In this document: piece by piece, positions 1 through 6,972 of the stretch | Layout of the letters: every line of letters begins with the position of its first letter | Numbering within the stretch: the first letter of the stretch is position 1 | Origin: Cloacimonetes bacterium UBA5210 | GTDB taxonomy: Bacteria; Cloacimonadota; Cloacimonadia; Cloacimonadales; Cloacimonadaceae | DNA length: 23,779 bases | Reading direction: 5' to 3' | Assembly: GCA_002412625.1 (NCBI GenBank) | Contig: DHVK01000027.1 | Location: forward strand, 1 to 23,779 | Notes under the pieces: generated by a model | What the model was told of the DNA's origin: nothing | Database searches by the model: none | What the model saw: the letters and a program-made list of their open reading frames with translations, nothing else | Made by a program: the position numbers and the translations under genes

Positions 1-2
1 GG

Positions 3-134
3 TGTAAAAAATGGGACAGGGTCAAATGCTATTTTCAATGGGCTGATAATGTCAATCGTTATTTACCGCTGTTATCTGCATTATGCGGTTTAGACAGGCA
101 TGAGTTACTTACACCAATTATGAAACTTCTATAA
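3..134 (+). pseudogene. 3' end of an unidentified ORF, possibly a mobile-element gene
   Basis: The frame is open from the window edge to a TAA at 132-134. It would end in a peptide containing WADNVNRYLPLLSALCG and closing with LTPIMKLL. I do not recognise the family. The repeats just downstream (131-140, 447-458, 487-498 and 268-280/410-422) suggest a decayed insertion element, so this could be the tail of a transposase-type gene. It may equally be a chance open frame: only about 44 codons are visible and there is no start. Low confidence. Confidence 0.25.
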
Positions 135-498
135 AGAGTCACTTAATACTACAAGTTTAGCTCAATTGGACATCTTCCGCAACACAAAGAGCATGAACAT
201 GTTAAGATATTCTATACGATCACGCCGGACTTGGACATTTCTCTTTCAACATAGCTGTTTGGTTCAATGAAAACTTCAAACTGGGGTGTTTTGGATCGCA
301 CTTGGACAATGCCAGGCATGGATTGCCTTTATCCTACATCTATGATATCAAAGACTTTACTAAAATCATGCTACCATAAGTACATTTTGAAAGCGCCATG
401 TTTTCCTCATTTGAAGTTTTCAGTGAGCCAATTTGAAATTTTCACTGACTCTTTATACACACCGACGCCCATTTGCATTATTGGTTGACTCTTTATAC
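131..498. repeat. Remnant of insertion-element ends (short direct and inverted repeats)
   Basis: GACTCTTTATAC occurs at 447-458 and again at 487-498. Its first ten bases occur inverted at 131-140. A separate 13-bp inverted pair, TGAAAACTTCAAA, lies at 268-280 with its complement at 410-422. Between 410 and 453 two imperfect tandem units read TTTGAAGTTTTCAGTGAGCC and TTTGAAATTTTCACTGACTC. Repeated terminal units of this sort resemble those I associate with IS21-type elements, but no istA/istB coding sequence is visible, so the family assignment is a guess. No gene in this stretch is convincing. Confidence 0.4.
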
Positions 499-524
499 TT
501 GACAAATAATAGCCCTCTTTAAGG

Positions 525-677
525 ATGTTCGCATCGCCGAGCAAGTCTCCCTAAACATCAATTTCAGATGCATGGGTAATATGCCGATAGGGTGATGCGG
601 GAAACTGCTTCGCCTCCCTTTGGAAAGGCGAGAGTGTGATCTCTTGCCTTCAAAAAATATAACTTTTTGGAGGTTAC
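525..677 (+). promoter_or_regulatory. Structured 5' leader of pruA with alternative hairpins
   Basis: A long-range stem can form between GCATCGCC (531-538) and GGTGATGC (591-598), enclosing small hairpins (CATC/GATG 556-570; GCAT/ATGC 570-584). Next come two mutually exclusive hairpins. One pairs CGCCT (611-615) with AGGCG (626-630). The other is a 10-bp stem, AAGGCGAGAG (625-634) with CTCTTGCCTT (641-650). CCTCC (613-617) is complementary to the pruA ribosome binding site GGAGG (669-673). I could not match it to any riboswitch class I know. The base pairing is seen; a regulatory role is inference. Confidence 0.4.
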
Positions 678-2309
678 TTGAACAATACCGTATATCAATT
701 CGACATTCCACAAAATGAACCGTTGCTTACCTATGCACCGGGAACACAGGAACGCATCCTGCTGAAACAGGAACTTGAACGTCAGTCATCCCTGCAAATC
801 GAGATTCCATTGATTATCAATGGCAAGGAAATTCGCACAGGGAACATGGGCAAGGTCGTTATGCCTTGCGACCATCATCATGTCCTGGCTACATATCACA
901 AAGCCGGTGAGGCAGAAGTGCAGTTAGCCATTAAATCTGCGCTGGAAGCCAAGCAACTTTGGCAAACTATGTCCTGGGTGGAGAGGGCTTCTATTACTAT
1001 CAAAGCGGCTCATTTGCTCTCAACAAAGTTTCGTTGGTTGCTAAATGCAGCTACTATGCTGGGGCAAGGCAAGAATGCATATCAGGCTGAAATAGATGCT
1101 GCTGCCGAAACCATCGACTTTCTGCGGTACAATGCCTATTTCGCTTCTCAGATTTACTCAGACCAGCCGAAGTCCGGTTTTGACCAGCTTAACAGGATGG
1201 AATACCGTCCTTTGGAAGGCTTCGTCCTAACTGTATCACCTTTCAACTTCACTGCTATTGGTTCAAACCTGAATATGGCAGTAGTTTTAATGGGTAATAC
1301 TACTGTCTGGAAACCAGCAACCACTGCTCTCTTGTCCAACTTTTACCTGATGAAGATTTATCAGGAAGCTGGACTGCCGGACGGTGTGATTAACTTCGTG
1401 CCTGGCAGTGGAGCTTTGATTGGTGATGTCTGCCTGACTCATCAAGAGCTTTCGGGAGTGCATTTTACTGGTTCAAACAGTACATTTAATCATATCTGGA
1501 AGACTGTCGGCGACAATCTCGGTAAACTCAGCACTTATCCCAGACTGGTAGGAGAAACTGGTGGCAAAGACTTTATCTTTGTACATAACTCCTCTGATCC
1601 TACAGAAGTGGCAACAGGTATCGTTCGAGGTGCTTTTGAGTATCAGGGGCAGAAATGCTCTGCCGCTTCCCGTGCCTATATTCCTCGCTCTTTATGGACT
1701 GATGTTAGGGACATGATGGGTGTGATGCTGGGTGAGATGGAAATGGGTGATGTGCGGGATTTCAGTAATTTTATTAATGCAGTGATTGATGAAGCTTCTT
1801 TTGATAACATCATGAACTATATTGAGAAAGCCAAAGCTGCTCCTGATGCAGAAGTTATCTTTGGTGGCACGGGCGATAAATCTGTTGGTTTTTTCGTAAA
1901 GCCAACAATTATCCTGACCTCAAACCCTCACTTCATAACGATGGAAGAAGAAATCTTTGGACCTGTGATGACTGTGTTCTTGTACGATGATGACAAGTTT
2001 GAAGAAACCCTGGAACTCTGTGACAAGACCTCTCCCTACGCTTTAACAGGTGCTGTGTTTTCCAGAGACAGATATGCCTTTGTGAAAGCTTGTCAGATGC
2101 TTCGTTATGCAGCAGGTAACTTCTATCTGAATGACAAACCAACTGGAGCGATGGTAGGTATGCAGCCCTTTGGTGGCGCACGGGGTTCTGGTACTAATGA
2201 TAAAGCAGGCGGACCGCTTAATCTGATGCGTTGGATTAGTCCTCGCACTATCAAAGAGACGTTCAATCCGGCAACCCACTTCGCTTATCCATTCATGACC
2301 CGGGATTGA
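678..2309 (+). CDS. pruA: L-glutamate gamma-semialdehyde dehydrogenase (1-pyrroline-5-carboxylate dehydrogenase)
   Basis: The 543-aa product belongs to the aldehyde dehydrogenase superfamily and oxidises glutamate semialdehyde/P5C to glutamate with NAD+, the second step of proline catabolism, in the cytoplasm. The catalytic motifs are clear: VGETGGKDF supplies the general base Glu293, and GQKCSAASRAY supplies the nucleophile Cys327, 34 residues later as is usual in ALDHs. The segment SPFNFTAIGSN matches the nucleotide-binding region, and EEEIFGPVMTVFLY is a typical C-terminal ALDH motif. Length and sequence fit the long P5CDH form (ALDH4A1-like) of Bacteroidota and eukaryotes rather than the bifunctional PutA. 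The start is TTG at 678, preceded by GGAGG at 669-673; no ATG lies nearby. There is no proline dehydrogenase gene next to it. The gene stands alone between a structured leader and an intrinsic terminator, so it is probably monocistronic. Confidence 0.95.
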   Translation: MNNTVYQFDIPQNEPLLTYAPGTQERILLKQELERQSSLQIEIPLIINGKEIRTGNMGKVVMPCDHHHVLATYHKAGEAEVQLAIKSALEAKQLWQTMSWVERASITIKAAHLLSTKFRWLLNAATMLGQGKNAYQAEIDAAAETIDFLRYNAYFASQIYSDQPKSGFDQLNRMEYRPLEGFVLTVSPFNFTAIGSNLNMAVVLMGNTTVWKPATTALLSNFYLMKIYQEAGLPDGVINFVPGSGALIGDVCLTHQELSGVHFTGSNSTFNHIWKTVGDNLGKLSTYPRLVGETGGKDFIFVHNSSDPTEVATGIVRGAFEYQGQKCSAASRAYIPRSLWTDVRDMMGVMLGEMEMGDVRDFSNFINAVIDEASFDNIMNYIEKAKAAPDAEVIFGGTGDKSVGFFVKPTIILTSNPHFITMEEEIFGPVMTVFLYDDDKFEETLELCDKTSPYALTGAVFSRDRYAFVKACQMLRYAAGNFYLNDKPTGAMVGMQPFGGARGSGTNDKAGGPLNLMRWISPRTIKETFNPATHFAYPFMTRD

Positions 2310-2331
2310 TGTTCAATGATAAAACTATTAG

Positions 2332-2361
2332 AAAGGCAGTTCTGTACGGTACTGCCTTTTT
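2332..2361 (+). terminator. Intrinsic terminator of pruA
   Basis: AAAGGCAGT (2332-2340) pairs with ACTGCCTTT (2351-2359) around a 10-nt loop and runs into a T tract. It begins 23 nt after the pruA stop codon. Confidence 0.85.
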
Positions 2362-2659
2362 GTTATTCCTCATATTTCGAGGAAGAAGCATTTATCAGAA
2401 TACACTAAAAACTGGTCTCCAAGCCTTTGCTGGTCATTGATTAGGTCACTATGGTGGAGCACTTTCAAGATTCTTATCGTATTGCAAACATGTGCGTTAT
2501 GAAATGACAAAGCAAATTTGCAGTTTTAGTTGTCTCTTTATAGCTCCCCACGGTTTTTTTTTATCATCTAAACTGAGCCTGATGAAATGCCATTTTCAGT
2601 TTTCAGTGATCACTTGTAAGAAATTGAGATTCATCCCTCATTTGGCAGCCTTAATCATG
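2362..2659. other. Intergenic stretch with no convincing gene
   Basis: The gene-free interval between the pruA terminator and the next gene spans about 410 bp. An open frame at 2492-2701 has no ribosome binding site, no recognisable product and runs into the palindrome at 2660-2718, so I do not call it. The motif TTTTCAGTTTTCAGTGATCAC at about 2595 loosely resembles the TTTTCAGTGAGCC unit at the left edge of the window, which might mean another mobile-element scar. The rest shows nothing I can interpret. Confidence 0.5.
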
Positions 2660-2718
2660 TCTTCATCCACTCTTAATCAAGCCTTAATTATTAACGCTTG
2701 ATTAGGAGTGGATGAAGA
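2660..2718. repeat. 59-bp near-perfect palindrome
   Basis: The left arm at 2660-2682 begins TCTTCATCCACTC; the right arm at 2696-2718 ends GAGTGGATGAAGA. The arms match over 22 of 23 positions around a 13-nt AT-rich loop. There is no T tract on either side, so a terminator is unlikely. It sits 57 bp upstream of the ATG at 2775 and would be in the 5' untranslated region or promoter of that gene. It could be a mobile hairpin repeat or a regulatory structure. Confidence 0.75.
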
Positions 2719-2774
2719 ATTGATTGACAGTTTCGAATGAGCTGGAACAATGGGCAAAATTTCAGGAGGAAAAC

Positions 2775-3218
2775 ATGAAAGCTACTGTGAAAGAAGGAAT
2801 TAAGGGTTTTTCCGGCAAACTTGATGGAGCGATTTATTACTATCATCCCCGCTTACGTCGGACGCTGATGCGGCGCGCTCCCCAGATGCCGATCCAGCCG
2901 CAAAACCATGATTACAGAGATATATCCCGGCAGATCAAAGCGCTAAACCCAAGCGAGGCATATCGCAACGACTTCCGGATGTATCTGAACGCACTAATGG
3001 ACCGAGACGATAATGTGCGCCTGCCTTCGTGGTATAGCCTATACATCAAGATGCTGTGGGCAATGCAGGCAAAATATCCGGAGCTGGTGAACCTGAAAAC
3101 CATCACCAGAGAGCAAATCTTTGCGCAAAACCTGCCCTGCCGTTCGGTTAAAGCCGCGGTTGAAGCTGGATTACTGTCCGATATCCCGGGCTATCAGTAT
3201 ATGGATCGGGGTATTTAG
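2775..3218 (+). CDS. Conserved-looking hypothetical protein, 147 aa
   Basis: I do not recognise the family. The ATG at 2775 is preceded by a strong AGGAGGA at 2764-2770, so I prefer it over the TTG at 2724 that the open frame also allows. The protein starts MKATVKEGIKGFSGKLDG and is rich in Tyr, Arg and Lys, with an early basic segment (YYYHPRLRRTLMRRAP, about residues 22-37). The middle is predicted mostly helical. There is no signal peptide, membrane segment or metal-binding motif. Protein-like composition, good codon continuity and the strong ribosome binding site argue for a real gene. The 59-bp palindrome upstream and the G-rich octamer repeat right after the stop hint at an accessory or lineage-specific gene. 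Basic charge could suggest nucleic-acid binding, but that is speculation. Confidence 0.7.
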   Translation: MKATVKEGIKGFSGKLDGAIYYYHPRLRRTLMRRAPQMPIQPQNHDYRDISRQIKALNPSEAYRNDFRMYLNALMDRDDNVRLPSWYSLYIKMLWAMQAKYPELVNLKTITREQIFAQNLPCRSVKAAVEAGLLSDIPGYQYMDRGI

Positions 3219-3497
3219 TTAGCCAGATGGGGAGGTGGGGAGATGGGGAGGTGGGGAGGTGGGTGAACCCATCGTTGCGCATTGCGCAAAAAGCAGTTAG
3301 CCAGATATACAAACGGCTGGAAACCGTTTCTGCCCTCTGCCCACCTGGAGATTGGAAGCCCGGAGGGGGACACAATCCATCCGCAATTATCTGAATCCAA
3401 ACCACTAAGCCGTAAGGCTATGCCATTTGCTTTACGCCCATTCACTCGGCGCTTCAGGCGAGCTCCGGTACATCTCGCGCTATTGAGATCCCGGTAG
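3217..3497. other. Intergenic stretch between convergent genes with small repeats
   Basis: No gene is supported. Apart from the G-rich octamers, a 12-nt direct repeat AGTTAGCCAGAT occurs at 3217-3228 and 3295-3306, flanking them. Small inverted repeats are TTGCGC/GCGCAA (3275-3289, 3-nt loop) and AAACGG/CCGTTT (3311-3329, 7-nt loop). The direct repeats on either side of the octamer array suggest an insertion or slippage-generated tract. No clear terminator serves either of the two converging genes. Confidence 0.5.
3229..3263 (+). repeat. G-rich octamer tandem repeat, potential G-quadruplex
   Basis: Four copies of the octamer GGGGAGRT followed by GGG give five G-runs separated by four bases, starting 11 nt after the stop of the gene ending at 3218. 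On either strand this meets the usual pattern for an intramolecular quadruplex (G-rich on +). Confidence 0.85.
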
Positions 3498-3911
3498 TTA
3501 GATTTTGTTTTTGCGACTCTGGTGCACCGTGATATCGGTGATCCTATTATCGCTAGTGACATGGTAGCGGACATATCGGGTGGCGCTGAATTTTACCTGT
3601 TGTTTTATTTTTCTGCCCGCCGCCGGGATGTAATAACCCTTGAAAGCAGTACGTACCTCATACATGTTCTTCTCTGCATTGATCAGCTGCGGTTTTCCGA
3701 TTTGTGCTTGCTCCAGCTTAACTTCGGAGAGCCGTTCGGAAACACCCAGCCATTCGGCGTCAATTTTCTCGGCCTGACTCTCAAGAAATCTCTCACTTAG
3801 CTGTTCCATAGCTTGTTTATCTACCTGGACATATGAATCCCTGAAAAACACAAACGCGTAATACATGGACGCAACCACGATCAGAAACACAATAAATCTG
3901 ACTATTTTCAC
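3498..3911 (-). CDS. Small membrane-anchored protein of unknown function, 137 aa
   Basis: I do not recognise the family. The N-terminus (residues 4-24, VRFIVFLIVVASMYYAFVFF) is a single hydrophobic segment with a short positively charged front, giving a signal anchor. The remainder is soluble: an acidic, probably helical stretch (about residues 33-70) followed by a basic, beta-rich tail (GYYIPAAGRKIKQQVKF to the end). It probably sits in the inner membrane with the tail in the periplasm. The start is GTG at 3911, preceded by AGAGGTG; no ATG is available nearby. It stands alone, transcribed toward the gene at 2775-3218. Confidence 0.6.
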   Translation of the reverse strand: MKIVRFIVFLIVVASMYYAFVFFRDSYVQVDKQAMEQLSERFLESQAEKIDAEWLGVSERLSEVKLEQAQIGKPQLINAEKNMYEVRTAFKGYYIPAAGRKIKQQVKFSATRYVRYHVTSDNRITDITVHQSRKNKI

Positions 3912-4128
3912 TTTTCACCTCTCTGTTTTGGATTCCGGGGCAGCTTACTATTAGCCGCATGGAGTATCCTTATCACCTTGTAATAATCTGCTTTCCCGAG
4001 ATAAGATCGGTAATTGCAAAGTTCTCTTGATAAAACACATCTCCACAAAGATAGTCCAAAAAGACGACCTTTATCTTTGGCTAGCCCTGCTTACCTGGTT
4101 ACAATTGCAAGGACAGGGAGCTGTGGGA

Positions 4129-4662
4129 CTAAGCAGAAAAAATCTCTGCCTCAAAACGATACAAGTCTGTTTCCGGATCCTGATGGGCACAAGCTTTCAA
4201 TCCGGCTTTCTGCTCCAAATGACGCAGAAACTCTGGCACATCCCAGTTCCACTCCAGCGCAACCTGGGGCAAGAGCAAACCGCTGCCGGAGGGATGGTCG
4301 ATGTACAGCCCATCCCTGCCGATCACAATCTCAGCGTTACTATGAACCGGAATTAGTTCACTGAGGATGGAGATTTCGATCTGCAGATCATTGAATTCTG
4401 CCTGGGTGAGGGGCTTGAAACGGGGGTCACGAAAGGCTGCGGCAAGTGCCATCTCCTTCACCGAATCCACAAGGCTCATGTATGGAAAAATGTAGCCGAT
4501 GCAGCCCCGCAACTCACCATGGATGTGCAGACTTACGAAGATGCCCCTTTTCGCGGTAAACGCCGGATCATCGGGCTCCGCATAAGCGCTGCCATCCAAA
4601 CGATTCTTGATCACAGCCTTGGCAAAATCCAGCAATGCACTGCGTTGAAGATCACTAAACAT
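4129..4662 (-). CDS. amrA: AMMECR1 family protein (AmmeMemoRadiSam system protein A)
   Basis: The 177-aa product covers the whole AMMECR1 domain. The hallmark motif LRGCIG is at residues 51-56 and FRDPRF at 77-82, followed by the usual ISILSEL and GLYI segments. The family is conserved from archaea to humans; its biochemical activity is not established, and in prokaryotes it is commonly encoded with a MEMO protein and a radical SAM enzyme. The ATG at 4662 has a G-rich site (AGGGGG) just upstream that overlaps the end of the MEMO gene, leaving a 10-nt gap. It is the last gene of a five-gene minus-strand cluster. No radical SAM gene is present in this window. Confidence 0.92.
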   Translation of the reverse strand: MFSDLQRSALLDFAKAVIKNRLDGSAYAEPDDPAFTAKRGIFVSLHIHGELRGCIGYIFPYMSLVDSVKEMALAAAFRDPRFKPLTQAEFNDLQIEISILSELIPVHSNAEIVIGRDGLYIDHPSGSGLLLPQVALEWNWDVPEFLRHLEQKAGLKACAHQDPETDLYRFEAEIFSA

Positions 4663-4672
4663 AGTTTACCCC

Positions 4673-5491
4673 CTAAACAAATACGCGGGCAGCGAGATAA
4701 CCCACTACCTGGCTGTTCATGCCGGAGACTTTGCCGGAATGCGTGTAGTTCACGATCCGTACTTTTGCCATGCTGTAATGCTCTGCCAAGCGCAGGAGGC
4801 TCATGATTCCCCCGATGCCGCAGGCTTCCAGCTTGCCCAGGCTTGCCCCGCGCCACAAGGCTTCCGCATCCAGATTTGAGATATGCCGGATTACCTGCGC
4901 GTCCATCGCTTCAGCCTTTTCGGCATTGTGATAGTGTGATAGATCGCTGGAGGCCAGAATCAGGATGCGCCTGCCGGATTTGTAAACAATATCGTAGAGC
5001 AGATCTGCCAAACGCTGCGCCACTTGCGGAATCTGATTGCCAATCATCACCGGGCAGATCTTGGCTTGGGGAAAGAAGTGCTTGATCAATGGCAATTGGA
5101 TTTCCAGAGAATGCTCCATCGCGTGATAATCCAGATCCAGGTTTTGCTCTCCCGAAGGGCTTAATCTGCGGTAGAGATCGCTATCCAGTTTCAGGTTGCC
5201 CAGAGGACATTCATATTCGCAATAGGGTGAAACAGAGAAATCGAAGTGGTTGCTTTGATGGGATGGATGCAGGATGATGATACTCTCGATGCTCTCGTGG
5301 GCTACGCTGGCTAAACCCAGAGCCGCGCAAGCCCCGGAATACACATAGCCGGCGTGGGGCAAGATCAGCCCCAAACAGCGTTCATTAACAGGTGTAGGCA
5401 CCGCGTCCTTCAGCCACGTGGCTATTTGTTCCTGAATCTGGTTGCCAAACCGTGGGTAAAAGGTGCCTGCGTGCAAAGCCTTGCGAATCAT
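4673..5491 (-). CDS. amrB: MEMO family protein (AmmeMemoRadiSam system protein B)
   Basis: The 272-aa product is a full-length MEMO homologue, related in fold to class III extradiol dioxygenases. Recognisable blocks are HAGTFYP (7-13), LPHAGYVYSG (44-53, with His46 at a likely metal-ligand position), MEHSLEIQLP (125-134), ASSDLSHYH (180-188) and EACGIGG (222-228, with a conserved Cys). Human MEMO1 binds a metal ion through His and Cys residues of these blocks; the bacterial role is unknown. Its ATG overlaps the stop of the ChaN-like gene (ATGA, 5488-5491), and the AMMECR1 gene follows after 10 nt. The MEMO-AMMECR1 pairing is the standard two-thirds of the AmmeMemoRadiSam set. Confidence 0.92.
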   Translation of the reverse strand: MIRKALHAGTFYPRFGNQIQEQIATWLKDAVPTPVNERCLGLILPHAGYVYSGACAALGLASVAHESIESIIILHPSHQSNHFDFSVSPYCEYECPLGNLKLDSDLYRRLSPSGEQNLDLDYHAMEHSLEIQLPLIKHFFPQAKICPVMIGNQIPQVAQRLADLLYDIVYKSGRRILILASSDLSHYHNAEKAEAMDAQVIRHISNLDAEALWRGASLGKLEACGIGGIMSLLRLAEHYSMAKVRIVNYTHSGKVSGMNSQVVGYLAARVFV

Positions 5492-6366
5492 CGCTCTCCC
5501 TCCTCAATTGGGGGTTCCAGGATCAATAAATGGGATGCCAATGCAGCCATATCATCGGGAAGCACCGGCTTGTGCAGATCATCCACAATTTCCGGGCTGA
5601 TGACCGCAATCCTGAGTCCCGGCATTAGCTCTTGCAAACGGGAAACCGTTCCCCGCCAGGCACGGCTGTGGAAGTCTCCATTAAAGTGCATAAGCCTGTG
5701 ACCCGGATGCTCCTTAAGGTACAGCGCAATGCTTTCCGCCATGGTATCGTCCTTGATGCACTGCGCGCGATAATAGTTTTCCAGGTCTTCCGGCTTCATT
5801 TCGTGGTCACCCATGTCGGTCATAATGCCGAAAAACTCTTTTTTATACTCGTCCTCCGGAGCAGTAAGCTTTTGGGCTATCCACCTGCGCTCCAGATCGG
5901 GCAAAGACCAAACAAAATCCCAGCCTTCGCGCGAGACTCTGGTAGCATAATCCCGGGGGATATTTGCCGCAATCACTTTCAGATTCCGCTCTTGGGCCAG
6001 CATCAACATCGGCCGATAGCTATCATAATTGCCCCAGGCTCGGCTTTCTTCCACAAAGCGATCTTCTTCCAGCTCTCCGGCCAAAAACTTGTCCATCAGG
6101 TCCTGGGTGTCGCGCTCCCACATCTCGAAGGAAAACATCAAGGCCGGATCCACATCCGCCAAAGCATGGCTCAGCTCTGCCTGCGCGCGGTGGACAGGCT
6201 CTATCGTGTGCATTTCTCCAAAAAAGATCACGTCGAAATCCAGAAGTTCTTTGGACAAATCCTTAACATCAAAAAAGGTACCCCCGGATGTATTCACAAA
6301 TCGCGTCTCGGCGTGTCCGCGCACAAACAAGAGCGACAAAAAGATAAGCAAAACAATTATTCTCAT
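5488..6366 (-). CDS. ChaN-like haem-binding/uptake family protein, secreted
   Basis: The 292-aa product matches the ChaN-like family (Pfam Cofac_haem_bdg). The blocks seen are VIFFGEMHTIEPVH (about 47-60), FEMWERDTQ, the ANIPRDYA segment, MGDHEMKPE and, near the C-terminus, MHFNGDFHSRAW. Campylobacter ChaN binds haem and acts in iron uptake, but many family members have no proven ligand. Residues 1-19 form a classical Sec signal peptide (MRIIVLLIFLSLLFVRGHA) with probable cleavage after Ala19; no lipobox Cys is present, so it should be periplasmic rather than a lipoprotein. The ATG at 6366 abuts the stop of the yigZ-type gene and has GGAGG about 6 nt upstream. It overlaps the MEMO gene by 4 nt. 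A periplasmic protein in the middle of an operon of cytoplasmic proteins is notable. Confidence 0.85.
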   Translation of the reverse strand: MRIIVLLIFLSLLFVRGHAETRFVNTSGGTFFDVKDLSKELLDFDVIFFGEMHTIEPVHRAQAELSHALADVDPALMFSFEMWERDTQDLMDKFLAGELEEDRFVEESRAWGNYDSYRPMLMLAQERNLKVIAANIPRDYATRVSREGWDFVWSLPDLERRWIAQKLTAPEDEYKKEFFGIMTDMGDHEMKPEDLENYYRAQCIKDDTMAESIALYLKEHPGHRLMHFNGDFHSRAWRGTVSRLQELMPGLRIAVISPEIVDDLHKPVLPDDMAALASHLLILEPPIEEGER

Positions 6367-6972
6367 TCAATCCTCCGCATTATAATCTAACCTGCCCAAA
6401 GCCTTGTAGCCATCCAAATATTCACGGAGCTCGCCGCCGGCAGTTTCCGGAACCCTGATCTGCAGTGCTACCAATGCCGCATATTGCACAGCGCATTCCT
6501 CTGCACCCAAGGCACTTAGATGATGACGTAGGGTGTCCAGAAAGGCATAATCACAATCCACATGGTAGTAGTTGTATTTTTGAAACTCAACCAATTCTGC
6601 AGCCGCGACCGCTTCCATGGTAGCCTGACTATAGGCCTCGATCAAGCCCTTCACCCCCAGTTTGATGCCCCCGTAATAGCGTGTTACCACTGCCAGCACT
6701 CCGCTCAGGTCACTACGCAACAGACTGTTCAAGATCGGCTTTCCGGCAGTACCGCCGGGTTCGCCGGCATCAGAGTAATATTGCAGTTCAGCTTCATAGC
6801 CAAGCACATAGGCATAGCAATTGTGAGTCGCGTTTTGATATTCGCCCTGATGTTTGCGCAAGATCTCCTGCGCCTGGGCTGCATCTTCCACCCGATACAG
6901 GAAACCGATAAACTCGCTGCGCAAGATCTTGAGGTGGACAGAGACATCTGCTTTGATGGTGTATTTCATCAT
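6367..6972 (-). CDS. yigZ: YigZ/IMPACT family protein
   Basis: The 201-aa product has the N-terminal IMPACT/UPF0029 domain (about 10-120) with its signature EPGGTAGKPIL (71-81) and VVTRYYGGIKLG (95-106), then a ferredoxin-like C-terminal domain (about 135-198, DUF1949 type). The eukaryotic homologue IMPACT regulates the kinase GCN2; the role of bacterial YigZ is not settled, and structure-based work suggests nucleic-acid or ribosome-associated binding. I chose the ATG at 6972 because it overlaps the umuC stop as ATGA; a second ATG follows directly at 6969. The frame stays open upstream to 7041, but that would lie deep inside umuC. The stop abuts the ChaN-like gene. Confidence 0.9.
   Translation of the reverse strand: MMKYTIKADVSVHLKILRSEFIGFLYRVEDAAQAQEILRKHQGEYQNATHNCYAYVLGYEAELQYYSDAGEPGGTAGKPILNSLLRSDLSGVLAVVTRYYGGIKLGVKGLIEAYSQATMEAVAAAELVEFQKYNYYHVDCDYAFLDTLRHHLSALGAEECAVQYAALVALQIRVPETAGGELREYLDGYKALGRLDYNAED

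Noticed and set aside
267..488. 73-codon plus-strand ORF near the left edge
   Set aside because: It spans the inverted and direct repeats of the insertion remnant, has no ribosome binding site and no recognisable product.
525..677. Known riboswitch (TPP, glycine, lysine, cobalamin, c-di-GMP, THF, SAM classes)
   Set aside because: None of the conserved core motifs I know for these classes is present; kept only as an unassigned leader structure.
2492..2701. 69-codon plus-strand ORF upstream of the 147-aa gene
   Set aside because: No ribosome binding site, odd composition, and it runs into the left arm of the palindrome.
5632..6390. 252-codon ORF antisense to the ChaN-like gene
   Set aside because: It mirrors a well-supported coding gene with signal peptide and family motifs; no ribosome binding site or family.
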